Source of the DNA: Stercorarius parasiticus
Taxonomy: Eukaryota > Chordata > Aves > Charadriiformes > Stercorariidae
Assembly (NCBI GenBank): GCA_013396915.1
Contig: VWZL01002557.1
Coordinates: 278,375-342,374 of the forward strand
Reading direction: 5' to 3'
Length of the DNA stretch: 64,000 nt
The stretch's first letter is position 1. Each line of letters opens with the position of its first letter. A program made the translations under genes and the position numbers. Positions 36,701-46,831 of this stretch are shown in pieces. The notes under the pieces were generated by a model. It did no database searches. It was not told where the DNA came from and saw nothing but the letters and a program-made list of their open reading frames with translations.

Positions 36701-39700
36701 CACACACACACAAAGAGGACAAAAGAGCATATCTTCTGCCCAATTTAATAGGAAGAAATCTTACCAGGAGAACTATTTTCCATGTTGTCAGTATTAGATT
36801 CAGATTCTAATGGCACTGGCTGTGAACTTACAGCTTGTTCCATAGTATGGAGACCCTGATATGCTGAAAATAAATATAAGGTTCAAAACTGAGATTCAAA
36901 AATATTCATAGCCTAAGTAATTATTGAACATTCTGAAGTAATCCCATTATGCTAATGAGATACTGCTGTTTAGATAATACAGGGTTAGTCAAAGAATAAT
37001 GAGGTTTTGGATTTTAAACAAAATGTAAAAGCCAGAGAAATATCCCAGTCTTCCTTATTAAAATAAACTAGGTCTATAAGTTGTCTACTAAACAGTTTAG
37101 CCATTATTTTTAAGTTGTTTCAGAAACACTGGTGGGTATGCAAGATAGAGCAATACATTTTCCCTTCATTATTTCTCTAACAAGGTTTATTGGTCAAAAG
37201 AAATTATACAGAAAAGAACAAAATAAAAATCTTCTCAAACATCTCTCTAGAAGAAACAAACAAACAAATCTGCGCTCAATGGAACTTGAGAAAGGCTCCT
37301 TGACATGATTATTTACAAAAAGGTTTTCAGCCTATATGATCTACCAGAATAACCAAAAAAAAAAAAGATTCAAAGAACCTCCAACTATCACAGATGGAGC
37401 CATAGGAAAAAATAAAAAAATAAAAATCTGTGCTGACAACCAGGATCCCTTTTTTCTCAAAAAGGCATTTCCAGCATACGAGGACACTCTCTTATTTGAG
37501 AGGACAGAAACAAATAACAAAAATAAATATAAAATCTGAGACTGCATTTTGAGCAATTCAGGAATAACCTGGTTTGAACAAGTATTAAAGTTGGTATTAC
37601 ATCATGGTGCAATGTTTTAAATTAATTGCATGTCATGTAAATGCTCTCCTAAACAAATGCAAAAATTATGTTTTGCTGTCACTGCAATTACGTTGCTCAT
37701 GTGAAACTATAATACACAGTACTAAGTATATCTCAATGAACTGGCTAAACAGAAACAGTGTTTTAAAAACAACAACAAAAAACAACCCCCAACTCTTCCA
37801 CAAAAATGTTTTTGTTATAGTTATATGCACATTCCTGGCTCAAGAATCACACAGGTAAGCCAAAAGGGAACACTAACAGAATTCCTAAATAAAAGTACTT
37901 GCTGAAAGAATCAAAGATATTTCTAACAGCTGTACATATTACAGCTACAAGTTCTCAGAGGCATCCTTCAGTAAGTTTTTCCCAATCTTGCAGTGTACAC
38001 TGGGGATAAATGCCTCCTTATTTCATATACTGCATCAGTTGCGTTAATGTTCTGCCTTATCAAACACAATCGCTCTATAGTGCGACTCTTCTGGTTTCGT
38101 GTATTACATTTAACACTGTTAAAACAGAAATGCAACTGTCAATGCTATGGAAATGTAAATATCCATGCAGCTATGTTAAAAGTTAACACTGAAATTGTAA
38201 CTTAAAGAGTCATTTCCATGAGATACTATAAATGTAGCAATAAAAGCAGCAGAATCCAGAACACCAATTTCAATAGTAACCGATCACTTTTAACATTACA
38301 GCCAGAATTAAAAGTGAATTTTAAGCCTGTAGTACACAGGTAAAAAGCTGAAACAGCTTTAATTCAATATGAAATCCCATTAAGTTCCCCCACAAAAAAA
38401 TCACTAACTATACCTTTAAAAAAACAAAAAAAAAAACTTAAAACCAACATTAAAATTATATTCACACCACAAAAAGGCTGCAATAAAAGTAAGGGAACAA
38501 GTCAAAACCAAGTTTACATCTTTGTTTACCTTGGAAGATGAAGTTAAAAGCTACAGGCAGAGGTAATCCACAGTCTGAGATACAAATTCCAGATAAAATG
38601 AAAAGAAATAAGAAGTCTCTTCAATGTCCTCTATATGCTTTACCTGACACAGCATTAGAGGTTCGAATCGTTCCTCCCTGTAGCGCTGAATGAAAAGGAG
38701 AGCCAGAGGAGGGCAGCAAAGGATCAGAGTCATTCAGCATTATCCTTGCAGCACATACTGAATTTCCAGATTCAGAAGTGCCAGACTGAGTGCCAGAGCT
38801 GTCAGCAGGACCAAACACTATCAATCCTCTTTTTCCTGCTGGCTCCTAGGGGGAAAGGGAAGAAGGAAAAAAAAAAAAAAAAAGACAAAATAAGGCACCG
38901 ATATATTTATGAACTTATCTTACTATTGTTTACATAAATTTTGAATTGTTTTGCCTCTATTACATTATAAAGCAAATTCTGTTATTTTGCCTTTTGACAG
39001 TTTTCTGCTTTCAGAAAGACACTGGAACTGGAAAAGGCGAAGTAAAGCAATACCACATCCACACTTATCAACAGTTGAGACCTCTGAAATAAATACAAAA
39101 TATGACTGTACCCTTGTAAGTTAATTTACATCCCATTAAGACTTCCAAGAACAGTCATAAATGCTAATCAACAAGTCTATTCCATTTACAGTATTTAAAA
39201 GCATTCATAGAGTGAAATTTAATAAGCGCACAATGTGCAATGAAAATGCAGAAATGCTTTTAAACTCCATCAGCACACCCAAGTTTATAGCAGGGAAGAT
39301 TTACCAGTTTATACTACTAAATTTCATCAGAGAAGACATCTGCAGCTTTGAGGATTTAAACCCAAGTGGCTACTCAGTGGTTTTGCAAGGTGGGATAATA
39401 AAAATGTATAGTTAAGCTTCAGAATCAAGGAATATTCCTTATCACTGTCCCTTTCACTAATAAGGTTTGCAATATAAAAAATTTCAGAAGCTTTATTTCA
39501 AGAACAGCGGATTATATGAATAACAACACATTTTCCCCAAAATTAACCCTTGGAAAATATTTCAAAATCACATTTAAAGCATCTGAACAACATGAGGAAT
39601 GGCAATGGAACATCAACACTGACTGCTTGCTTCCAGCTCACCTAAGCTTCAAAATCCGCAGGAAATGCCTGCATTTAACCCGAAGTACCCTACCAGACTA

Positions 39701-40646
39701 GAAGAACACTGGAAAAGAATTTGGGAGGAAGAGGAGGACCAGATGGACTGGGTAGAAAAAGTCACTTTTGAACTGACCTATAAAATAAATCAGTGAAGAC
39801 AAAAGAACAGTACTGGACACAGACTCTGCATGTCAGCATTCTGCACTTCAAGATGCAGGGGAACTGCCATAGTAGGTGTAGGAAATAACTAAAACATTAC
39901 TAATTCTTTCAAAGGAGTAAAAACTAATTGTTAACACTCCAGGTGGGGAAGGCATATGCATTTAAGAACAGATTACATAATCTTTGACATGCCAATACAC
40001 AGCCTGACTTTTCTTTTTGAAGAATACGTCATTATTTTTAAACCTCTCAAGTCCCCGACTCTTAAAGCATAGTTGCTGCTTAGAAACACATTTTACTCCC
40101 TAAGCAACTATCATCTCTAGGTGTTCTCCAATGCTATGTCACTGTCCCAAAAATAAGGAGAGGGGAAAAGACAAACCCCTCCCCAAATCTAGTTTTCACC
40201 AGTGTATCACTTTATTATTTCATGAACAAGAAATCTCTAAGTTTGCATGACTGTGGCAAAGCAGAATTAGGAAAAAAAACCTGAGTACACAGCTAAATCC
40301 ACATCAGTATTTCCTTCCTCTCTACCTTCTCTATAGGGGATTCCGTACATTATCTACATTCTTTCCCTCAGCCAACTATTTCCACTCCAAAAAGAGGAGA
40401 AAAGAATTAAACAAAAATAAGACAATAGAATAAACTAATTTTAAAGATCCTAGTGCTGTATCTCATGGTATTTAATACCTGCTCTAATATGTATTTTGCT
40501 CCTTTGTCTGAATCAGTGATTATATCCAGGGAGTCAGTCACTGATGGCTGAAGACAGTCTGAGTTTAAAGTGCCTTCTTCCACGCTGTTGTGCTGTAAAA
40601 ACCTTTCAATCTCCCTGTTCAGAATCTCCAACTGATCACACATCAT
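374..40646 (-). CDS. DIDO1: DIDO1, death-inducer obliterator 1 (whole coding gene, 17 exons)
   Basis: Nuclear chromatin reader and RNA polymerase II-associated protein. Coding join on the minus strand, 5' to 3': 40646-40479, 38845-38644, 36863-36765, 36413-35504, 35183-34865, 31882-31670, 31181-30956, 17429-16961, 16046-15887, 15178-15062, 14836-14729, 14277-14142, 14015-13469, 12848-12695, 11675-11586, 10915-10720, 3753-374. Every junction is GT-AG and the phases agree throughout. Length is about 2,497 aa from 40646, or about 2,367 aa from the better-context ATG at 36843-36841; the human long form is about 2,240 aa. Numbered from the latter, PHD is about 318-372, TFIIS central domain about 720-831 and SPOC about 1107-1240, followed by a disordered C-terminus. 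Known family roles: the PHD binds H3K4me3, and the long DIDO3 form binds Pol II and affects splicing and termination. Identity is certain; the true start codon is not. Confidence 0.96.
1180..1950 (-). repeat. DIDO1: PxxFxGxRGP-type protein repeat array within DIDO1
   Basis: Imperfect repeated units of about 10-15 codons of the form 'Gly-Gly/Glu-Gln/Pro-Arg-Gly-Pro-x-Pro-x-x-Phe', for example QFGGPRGPAPSHFGGPRGPH. About 15-20 degenerate copies are visible. The same architecture is known in mammalian DIDO3. Copies differ enough that the array is old rather than a recent tandem expansion. Confidence 0.85.
3754..10719 (-). other. DIDO1 intron before the last exon
   Basis: About 7 kb intron, AT-rich, with poly(T) near 6162-6177. 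No recognised exon, RNA gene or transposon was seen. Short ORFs here, such as minus-strand 6702-6890 and 8936-9283, lack splice sites of compatible phase. The first part, just after the 10720 donor, would be the 3' end of a read-through isoform: in-frame stop at 10688-10690, ATTAAA at 10618-10623 and AATAAA at 9703-9708, all on the minus strand. Confidence 0.75.
10720..10915 (-). CDS. DIDO1: DIDO1 coding exon 16 (end of SPOC domain)
   Basis: Acceptor cag|GAATTGTG, donor CCAG|gtaagc; enters phase 0, leaves phase 1. Encodes the C-terminal half of the SPOC domain, including ELCLIRFHPATEEEEVAYIS and GRFGVVANNNRHVKDLYLIP. SPOC domains bind phosphoserine or partner proteins in transcription regulators such as SPEN and PHF3. 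If the donor is not used, the frame continues for nine residues to a stop at 10688-10690, a plausible DIDO2-type ending. Confidence 0.95.
11586..11675 (-). CDS. DIDO1: DIDO1 coding exon 15 (SPOC domain)
   Basis: Ninety bases, 30 residues, phase 0 at both ends. Acceptor tttag|GATTTACC, donor TCTAAG|gtatac. Encodes DLPDTIHIGGRISPKTVWDY and on to KSSLSK, the middle of the SPOC beta-barrel. Being symmetric, it could be skipped without a frameshift, but loss would break the SPOC fold. Confidence 0.95.
12695..12848 (-). CDS. DIDO1: DIDO1 coding exon 14 (start of SPOC domain)
   Basis: Acceptor ttttgcag|TGTTGCAG, donor CTTAGTGAG|gttag; enters phase 2, leaves phase 0. Encodes VAEPRSPQDSDTSLFLSRLN, then TIWKGFINMQSVAKFVTKAY and GCFDYLSE, the start of the SPOC domain. 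The Trp-Lys-Gly-Phe core matches the family. Confidence 0.95.
13469..14015 (-). CDS. DIDO1: DIDO1 coding exon 13 (linker between TFIIS and SPOC)
   Basis: 547 bases, phase 1 in and phase 2 out. Acceptor tttatag|GTCAGATT, donor ATCAA|gtgcgt. Encodes a Ser/Thr/Pro/Ala-rich, presumably disordered linker with conserved islands SGGVVTTVTVSGRDPRTA-like (here AGGVVTTVTVSGRDPRTA) and VPKSILTKPSSSPDPRYLAV. The SSSPDPRYL stretch just before SPOC is the best-conserved part. Confidence 0.94.
14142..14277 (-). CDS. DIDO1: DIDO1 coding exon 12
   Basis: 136 bases, phase 0 in and phase 1 out. Acceptor cttttag|GAGCAGCA, donor TGTACAG|gtatct. Encodes LDVFSSMLKDTTSQHRAHLF followed by DLNCKICTG, a family-conserved stretch following the TFIIS-like domain with a Cys-x-x-Cys pair. 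Confidence 0.95.
14729..14836 (-). CDS. DIDO1: DIDO1 coding exon 11
   Basis: 108 bases, 36 residues, symmetric phase 0. Acceptor tctttcag|ATGATAGA, donor TCTGAT|gtaagt. Encodes MIESRSKSHEIKK and NMEDSPPVSDSD, a charged linker following the TFIIS domain. The DSPPVSDS motif is shared with mammalian DIDO1. Confidence 0.94.
15062..15178 (-). CDS. DIDO1: DIDO1 coding exon 10 (end of TFIIS central domain)
   Basis: 117 bases, 39 residues, phase 0 at both ends. Acceptor gttttcag|GGACTTTT, donor AAAGCA|gtaagt. Encodes GLFHRVLREEISLSKLVRMK and PEELLSKELSVWKE, the C-terminal helices of the TFIIS central domain that contact RNA polymerase II in this family. Confidence 0.95.
15887..16046 (-). CDS. DIDO1: DIDO1 coding exon 9 (TFIIS central domain)
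   Basis: 160 bases, phase 2 in and phase 0 out. Acceptor ctttaacag|AGTCAATG, donor AATCAG|gtttgg. Encodes VNDSDDLVMTESEVGKVALN, EKEMFNLFQVTDNRYKSKYR and SIMFNLKDPKNQ, the core helices of the TFIIS central domain. Confidence 0.95.
16047..16960 (-). other. DIDO1 intron with a GC-richer block
   Basis: 914-base intron. The first half on the plus strand (about 16130-16450) is clearly GC-richer than the rest and has open frames on both strands; see findings. The remainder is AT-rich with poly(T) near 16793-16804. Confidence 0.6.
16961..17429 (-). CDS. DIDO1: DIDO1 coding exon 8 (Ser/Pro linker and start of TFIIS domain)
   Basis: 469 bases, phase 1 in and phase 2 out. Acceptor ttttaacag|CTCAAAGG, donor GGAAGAG|gtggga. 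Most of it is a Ser/Lys/Pro-rich, low-conservation linker. The last 19 residues (NSQIRQNIRRSLKEILWKR) start the TFIIS central domain and are nearly invariant in vertebrates. Confidence 0.94.
24101..24115 (-). promoter_or_regulatory. Candidate CTCF-binding motif
   Basis: Reads CCACCAGAGGGTGCT on the minus strand, one mismatch from the degenerate core CCASYAGRKGGCRSY. It lies in a GC-richer intronic block. Motif match only; occupancy is unknown. Confidence 0.45.
26659..26673 (+). promoter_or_regulatory. Candidate CTCF-binding motif
   Basis: Reads CCAGGAGGTGGCAGC on the plus strand, one mismatch from CCASYAGRKGGCRSY. It is 2.5 kb from the minus-strand motif at 24101, so the pair points away from each other. 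Motif match only. Confidence 0.45.
30956..31181 (-). CDS. DIDO1: DIDO1 coding exon 7
   Basis: 226 bases, phase 0 in and phase 1 out. Acceptor catacag|GCAGGTAT, donor TTCAAAT|gtatgt. Encodes a basic stretch (KPLSNQKRQFPDKREMNMKK) then TTPSWASDHNYNAVKPERTA, conserved in mammalian DIDO1. Reading through the donor gives a short tail ending at 30906, a possible form of about 600 aa comparable to the short DIDO1 isoform. Confidence 0.94.
31182..31669 (-). other. DIDO1 intron (488 bases)
   Basis: AT-rich; nothing recognised. A short ATCATAGAAT string near 31214 resembles the tip of CR1 but is too short to call. Confidence 0.7.
31670..31882 (-). CDS. DIDO1: DIDO1 coding exon 6 (Cys-rich motif)
   Basis: 213 bases, 71 residues, phase 0 at both ends. 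Acceptor atccatag|ATAATTGA, donor CTGCAG|gtaagc. Encodes IEAPGASKCIGPGC and DSVYCSNDCILKHAAATMK, a conserved pattern with two Cys pairs and a His that probably binds zinc, then a Lys/Pro-rich nuclear-localisation-like stretch (KPKPKEKIKPK). The mammalian protein has Val where the first Ile lies at the junction. Confidence 0.95.
31883..34864 (-). other. DIDO1 intron (3.0 kb)
   Basis: AT-rich intron with A-runs near 32819-32829. No recognised repeats, RNA genes or exons on either strand. Confidence 0.7.
34865..35183 (-). CDS. DIDO1: DIDO1 coding exon 5 (PHD finger)
   Basis: 319 bases, phase 2 in and phase 0 out. Acceptor tttttcag|ATTTATGA, donor CAGCCT|gtaagt. Encodes most of the PHD finger: FMICCDRCEEWFHGDCVGIS and GEDYICPNC, with the Cys4-His-Cys3 zinc ligands (the first Cys pair is in the previous exon) and the Trp used to read trimethyl-lysine. 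The rest ends in GIKGRIEKAANPSGKKKLKI, a conserved basic stretch. Confidence 0.97.
35504..36413 (-). CDS. DIDO1: DIDO1 coding exon 4 (N-terminal region, start of PHD)
   Basis: 910 bases, phase 1 in and phase 2 out. Acceptor gtttttag|CATCAGTT, donor CAACAG|gtaggc. Encodes TSKEFRKTWGFRRTTIAKRE (the conserved N-terminal block), a polyglutamine patch, a polyglutamate run, a DTSDSDSDGL acidic block, two related LTLK-x-x-Q-x-RLRK motifs, and the start of PHD (ALYCICRQPHNNR). The codon aligned with the mammalian initiator ATG is TTG (36403-36405), so translation must begin further upstream here. Confidence 0.96.
35935..35976 (-). repeat. DIDO1: Trinucleotide run encoding polyglutamate in DIDO1
   Basis: Nearly pure GAG/GAA codons (CTC/TTC on the plus strand) encode about 14 consecutive Glu. 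Mammalian DIDO1 has a shorter acidic stretch at this place. Likely length-variable. Confidence 0.85.
36414..36764 (-). other. DIDO1 intron (351 bases) with short CA repeat
   Basis: Contains a short (CA)n microsatellite at about 36691-36711 and otherwise nothing recognised. Confidence 0.7.
36765..36863 (-). CDS. DIDO1: DIDO1 coding exon 3 (N-terminal extension; best-context ATG)
   Basis: 99 bases, enters and leaves phase 1. Acceptor attttcag|CATATCAG, donor TCTCCTG|gtaaga. The frame reads YQGLHTMEQAVSSQ and on to NMENSSPA, then joins exon 4. The ATG at 36843-36841 has a strong initiation context (A at -3, G at +4) and is a good start candidate. The frame remains open upstream, so the exon may also be internal coding sequence. 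This segment has no counterpart in the standard human protein as I know it. Confidence 0.8.
36864..38643 (-). other. DIDO1 intron (1.8 kb)
   Basis: AT-rich intron with A-runs near 37356 and 38423; no recognised element. Confidence 0.7.
38644..38845 (-). CDS. DIDO1: DIDO1 coding exon 2 (N-terminal extension)
   Basis: 202 bases, enters phase 0 and leaves phase 1, matching both neighbours. Acceptor tttccccctag|GAGCCAGC with a good pyrimidine tract, donor GTGTCAG|gtaaag. Encodes EPAGKRGLIVFGPADSSGTQ and on to LNDSDPLLPSSGSPFHSALQ, a Ser/Gly-rich stretch of about 67 residues without a recognised domain. It could be translated N-terminus or 5' UTR, depending on which ATG is used. Confidence 0.68.
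38846..40478 (-). other. DIDO1 intron (1.6 kb)
   Basis: AT-rich; long A-run near 38867-38883. Nothing recognised. Confidence 0.7.
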
Positions 40647-40666
40647 GCAATTTTTAAGTGATATGC
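40479..40666 (-). CDS. DIDO1: DIDO1 coding exon 1 (most upstream candidate start)
   Basis: Exon bounded by acceptor ttcctttag|GCATATCA and donor GAGCAG|gtatta. An ATG-ATG pair at 40646-40641 opens 56 residues (MMCDQLEILNREIERFLQHN and on to GAKYILEQ) that join exon 2 in frame. The first part looks like an amphipathic helix. The second ATG has A at -3. The 20 bases before the ATG are open in frame through the acceptor, so the exon may have a further upstream coding partner; the candidate exon at 47576-47673 would instead give an in-frame TAA. Real exon likely, start uncertain. Confidence 0.65.
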
Positions 40667-43600
40667 CTAAAGGAAGAGGGAAAGTCAGCTAATCACTTCT
40701 TGTTCAACTCTAATATTAAACTATGAAAACAAATTGTGCCTCTAGAACATGCCAGAAGTGCATCCTATTTGAATAATTTTATCCAGCAACATATTAAAGA
40801 AAGAACCGTCTAAAGGACTGTCTTCAGAGTGCACAATTATGTATCTGTACGTTCAAGGCCCTGTGTGCAACACCCTCTTTACAACTACATTTGAGCCACA
40901 GAGCCGGTATCACTTAAGCATTCCAAAATCAGAATTGGCATGCTCGCTTCTTAGGAGACATTCTGTCTCATTCAATGCAATACATTTTACAACGGTAGTC
41001 ACACCCCACCCAGTGGCAAGGCTGTACAGTGCAGAGTCTACAGCTCTGATTTCACATAAAAATAGCATTTTCAACACAAATAATAATTGAGAAGTAAGAG
41101 ATTCTACAGAAGAATCATGCTTCTTTTTGCAGTAGTAGAGGTTCTCATTGCTATTACTTGTATTATTAACTACAGGGAGAAAATTTAACAGAACTGGAAT
41201 TTTAAAATCATTTCAAATTTGAGAGGTATAAAACCACTAGAACTTAAACACTTAAAACACTACAACTGCAGACTCCCTACATTTGCTATAAAATGCTTGG
41301 GTTTTTACAGTTATTACTATTTAGTATCTCCATTTTTTTCTCTCCCCATTTGGTCCAAATTACTTTTCATGAAAAACAGAGTAAGTTTCAAACTTCTTTT
41401 ACATGAATCTACTTTTGCAGAACTGCATCTTAACACAGGTCAAACTTAAATGCATAAAAGAATCTGAAAAATCAAAGATTATCAAAACATAAAAGCACAA
41501 AGCCTTAATTCACAATTACACTTTTAAACCTAGCAAGTCTGCTAGCATTTCTAAGCAAACGTTCTAGTAACTGCCTGCAAAAATATTTCCTATAACATAA
41601 GGCAACTTTGTAGTCTTCAAACACCTGTTTCTCTTCCCAATTCAGTATGATCGTTTGTACATTTTGTTCTGTTTGTCAGCTACTCAATTGCAGCTGAGAT
41701 ACTGAGAGAAATACAAGCTGAAGCAGTAAACTGCTTAGCTTGTGTTAAAGGAACTGAACATCCGTGATCAATTCATCTCATTCCTCCTAATACGGTACAT
41801 CAATCATATCTCTGAAACTGAAAATTCTAGCTGGAAACAGAAAATTATTGTACTTCCCCTAATAGGCAATTCTCATCAGCATCATCCTGCCTTTCTGCCA
41901 CATCTCCTTTAAAAAGGCAAATATACCTTGAAAAATGTGAGGCAAGAATCTCTATAGGGACAGAAAGCTAAAATAATGTTAAGAATAAACTTACATACTG
42001 TTGCTTATTCATAAAGTCCTCTAGTTTTGCATAGGTTAACAACTTCTGTGATAAGCACTCTCCACGGTGAAAGTGTGTAAGCTTTTAAAACTGACTATAA
42101 ATAAAGGTAGAAACATAAATCACAAGTTTCTTAACGGAAAAAAATCTCTTCCCCTTCACAGATGAAGTAAGCTTTGCCAATACAAACCCTAGGTTGATTT
42201 AAATGGAAACACAATATACACAGAAGGTCCTCATTAAACAAAGGATTCACGGTGCTTATTAAAAATCCATGTTTATGGACTAAGAACGAAGTACAACCCT
42301 AACATGAATTGGGCTGCTACTTGCTCCCTTCTCCCGTGCTCAGTTACATGGGCTACACCACATCCATCCACATACCTCTACCACAGAGACAGTCACCCCA
42401 ATACTTAGTAAACACACAGCTTGTGAATCCAGCAGCAAATGAACGCACCAAAGAGTGATCCAAAAAGATTAAACAAAATGAACATCCAAACTAGTGTAAA
42501 GACATGCAAGAACAGCAATGGGGAACAAGATCCCCTTAGGCACCCTGAACTGGTGTAACCCCTTGCTGCTGGCTCATTAACACCTGCACACCACCATCAA
42601 GCAGCAAGCGCTCGTCAGATCTCAGCCAGTGGGACTTCATTAACTACACCCTCAGCCAAGACACTGTTTTAAACTCGCAAACTATAATAACATGAGCATT
42701 CCAGTGAAACAGAACAGTCGCTTATCTAAAAGTGGAGCATAAAGCTGATGCATAGTATCTTGAGAAAGAATATTCAGCCAAGAAACCATTTATTCAGGTT
42801 TTTCTTCCCCCAATAGTTTGCAGGTAAAGTGTTCCAATTTCCTCAAAACAAGTTTGGCACTTGAATTCATCCTGGACCTAAATTCCAGAAGCAATTGAAG
42901 CACCAAAGCATCCTACCCTAGAAAAAAACCGCAAAGCTTTTAATTTCAATTTGGTCAACTATTCTCAAGCAGTGACAAACCCAAAAACATGGGGCTGCCC
43001 GCTCTGTCAGACTCCAGAAGCCATCACTCACACATTCAACATCCCTGCGGATTCTCCAATTACTGCAAACCTGTGTGTTTTCCAGTATACATGGCTTGAA
43101 GAAATTCCAGAGCAGTATCAGCAGACAATCTAACAAAAGAAAAGATATTCCCAAATTCCAAATCCTGCTGCTACTGCAATACCACTTGTTCACAAACACA
43201 CAATATACATAAAAAACCATCCTCCCAACATGTCTTTATTGATCAATAAAATTAAAAAAGAGGGAAAGCTTGTAATATCACTCCACTTGTCTGTAAATAT
43301 AAAGCATTCTGTGGTCTACTGCCATCTTTGTAACCCAACAGTCTACAAGTCTCAGGCAAAAAGGAAGGAGAGAGATGATCTATGCCAGTAACACTGGTCT
43401 GAGAGGTGCTAATTGCAGGACAGGCAGCTCCAAGATACCTGAACCTGCTGATGTTGACTTCATTAAGCCCTTTTAAAGATCTCTCAATATAACATCTTAA
43501 TCTGATGATAACAGAGCAAAGCTTGTAAAGAACACCAACATTTACCCATCTTTTTGTCTTTATATTTTTAGACAAAGGCCAACTCAACAAATTGCTAACA

Positions 43601-46600
43601 AATATATATTCACATCAGTATCTCTTCTTTTTTTTTTTCCTCTCCATTTCCCTGAAGAGGTAATAAAATGTTCAGTGGGTCCCCAGATCGCATAAAGATT
43701 TTGTCTTTTCTAGAACTTATCATTTTAGCTGCATTAAGAATTCACTGCCTCAGTTAGCCGAGAAGACTTCACTCTAAAAAAGGATCTTGAAAGACAGCTT
43801 AGTAATAAAACCTTAAACATGAACTAAAAACAACCGAAAGAAATAATTTCTCTAGTATCTCGGGACTTGTGTAACAAAAAAAACCCCACCGAAACTACAT
43901 TAGAATTCAAGGTAAATTCCTCAGTTTCAGCTTTTCAGATTACTAGCTATTTTACTTAGCTTTTTGAGGAATCTATATGAAAGACTAGTGATCTTTACCC
44001 TCTCATAAATGTTAATCCTCACCGTCAACATCTAGATGACAATACATGCTACACCTTATTCCATGTTCTTGGATGACAGCACTCTTCAGTACTCAGCCAA
44101 TTTGCTGTAATCTCCACAAATTCTGGTATCTCATTATTTACAAGCACCTTGCATGAATACTTTAGTCCAAATTATTAACATCTGGCACCTATTAGTTCTC
44201 TTACTCCCTACTCAGCCTAACAACTCTATAGTAGGATATCTTCGATTTTGAAAGATCTCACACATACTCACCCCTACACAAGGCTCCAAGAAAGCAAGGT
44301 TCACCTCATATTAAGACCTGTGACAGACCTTAGTACCTGCAGGATTTGTTTCAGTGTGACCTGTTAACTTAACAAACATTTACTTCTACTGTGACAGAGA
44401 AAAAAAAGTGTCTTTCGTTTTTTTGTTTGTTTGGGATTTTTTGGTTTTGTTTGTTTTTTAAAGTCTTCATATTGAAGCTCCAGTTAATGGTTTAGATACA
44501 CTGTGGAAATTCAATGGCGAGGGCCCAAGAATAGGACAGAAATCTCAAATGGCTACCACAATGGCCAATATAAGATTCAGCAACTTTCTGAAAAATAGGG
44601 TTAGTGAGAAGACGACTGTTTGCATCTGCAAAGAAACTAAAAGCATAGGAGTCTTATACCTTCTAGCTTTTAAAAGCGGTTATCATTCATCAGTGACCTG
44701 TTTCACCTCCGTGTCCTGACACAAATACAGGCTTTGCAAGTATTTAAGACACTAGCTTCAATCACAATGACTTGTAACTGCCCTTTAGTTATATTTTTCT
44801 GTGAGTTTTTTCAGAATAAGAAGGCTTGACATGCAAGGTATTTGGCTAGAACTAAAATATCCAGGATAGGCTTCTTAAATATCAAAGAAAGTGCAGGATG
44901 TTATGAACTGGACAGAAAACATCCTTTCCAGAATGATGTAACAGTGACTCCAATCACAGTTGACACTGTTTGCTCATTTTATTCCCTGTAAAAGAAGCAC
45001 TGGGCTTGGCCTATGCCTCCTTTAAGTGTTAAAAAATCCCTAATAAGCAAATATATTAGCATTACACGAGGAAAAAAAAAAATTGGCCGAGCACTCATAT
45101 AAGGACATGATTTCTGATGCAAATGAAAGAAATATTGGTATGGCTTAGCTGATGCCACTCCCATCCAGAAGACTGATCCCATTAAAAATTACTTTGCATC
45201 CCTATTTGTCAAAGATGATGTGGGAAACCTGCACTCTTTCTACTAAGCAGCAGCAAAATGAATCCCTTCCATCAACAAGCATTACAAAAGCAGCCCAAAG
45301 GAAGTCAGTAGGGCAAAACCTATTTTTCTACATAAATGAGCAGTTCCTTTCAGACCACGGACAAAAGGTACAATCACCGACCCCTAAGAACAGCAGGTAA
45401 CAGGTTCTGCTCTGGCACTGCAGAAGTCACCCACACACAGGGCTGCAGTGCAGTTCCCTCCATCAGCTTGTTCACAAAAGGTGCAAAAGCAGACTACTTA
45501 CATGGGAAGCAATAGAAAATCAGATGATGGAAAACAACTAATATATGGTCTTTTATTTTCATACAAAATGTATTCACTGATTACTAAGTATCCTCCTTCT
45601 GAAAGAAGGAAAACACCTTTGAAAAAGTTGTGAAGTAAGAATGTTGTGACAGGAGAGAAGCAATGAGAGTGGAAGAGTGAGAGAGACAGCAGTTGTAAGG
45701 CTCAAGTCTCGATACGGGGAGACATAAGAAAACTGGTATCATCCCGAACTCCTTCCCCCACCCCTCAAATAATTTACTATTAAAAAAATTACTACTTGAC
45801 TGCTACAGACAAGCTGCAATTCAAGGTCAAAAGGCCAGATATCCCTGGCAAATACAAAGACTTTACGTCAGGAAGAAATTTACATTTGAAAAACCATGTT
45901 AAAATAAAACTTGCATAAAAGCCAAGTATTTCACTGCTTATAGTTAGACACAGAAGAATAAAAACAAAGCTACAAAAAATGTAACACTTATCTGTAAACA
46001 CTTTGCTGGCTATAAACACACCAAATCAATTCCAAGATTATAAACAAACCTACCACCTCCTATACCCACAATACTAAAAACTTAAAAGTGGTAGTTAATT
46101 CCTTCGTATTCCAGAATCAATACATTATTCCCATTTGAAAAATCAACACATTAACAAGCTTTGAAATTCGCAATGTAGATTCAGTACTACATAGTTCATT
46201 ACTAGAGCCATGTTTCTCAGAAATACCCCATCCTAATTTAAGCAATGTGTACTCTTGTTAAGTACTGCATGAAGCAGTAACAATTACAGGCAAATATGAG
46301 CAGTGCTATATAGCCAAATTAGGACAAAGTATCACCAAGATCTAGTTTTAAGGTAGCTTTTAGTTTAGCTAACAGTATCTCAACCCCAGATGCACATCAC
46401 ATTATTAATTTGTCAGGCATGGCAACACTGGTATCTACCCTTCCACTCAAGAGCTGCTGCTTCTTCCCTCACTTCCCCATCCCCCTTAACAAAAACCAGT
46501 TCCAGTACTTGGAAAGCCTAATTTTTCAGCATTAGGCAGTACCCCATCTCATTACTCTCAAAAGTAATGGAAAAGAACTGACTTGACTGGCCCAGGAGAC

Positions 46601-46831
46601 CAGAGTGCCCCACGGTAGACATGGCTGCACCGAAGGAGAGAGAATCTGCACCCTTTGAAGACAGTGGAAGGAAAGTGTGTGATGGTACCCATGCCACGGT
46701 GGAAGCGAAAAGCTCAGGGACACCTCAAGCACACCAATGCGATCAGCTCTCCCAGGGCAGGGCAGGGGGGGAATTAATTCAGAGGCTTCCGCATCTGTTA
46801 AAACCCCCGTCCTCTATCTCGCTGACATTTT

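Noticed and set aside
36691..36711. CA repeat as a possible regulatory Z-DNA element
   Set aside because: Only about ten units; recorded as a short microsatellite inside the intron entry.
38661..38680. GGTTCGAATC string resembling a tRNA T-loop
   Set aside because: Inside DIDO1 exon 2; no tRNA cloverleaf or A-box can be drawn around it.
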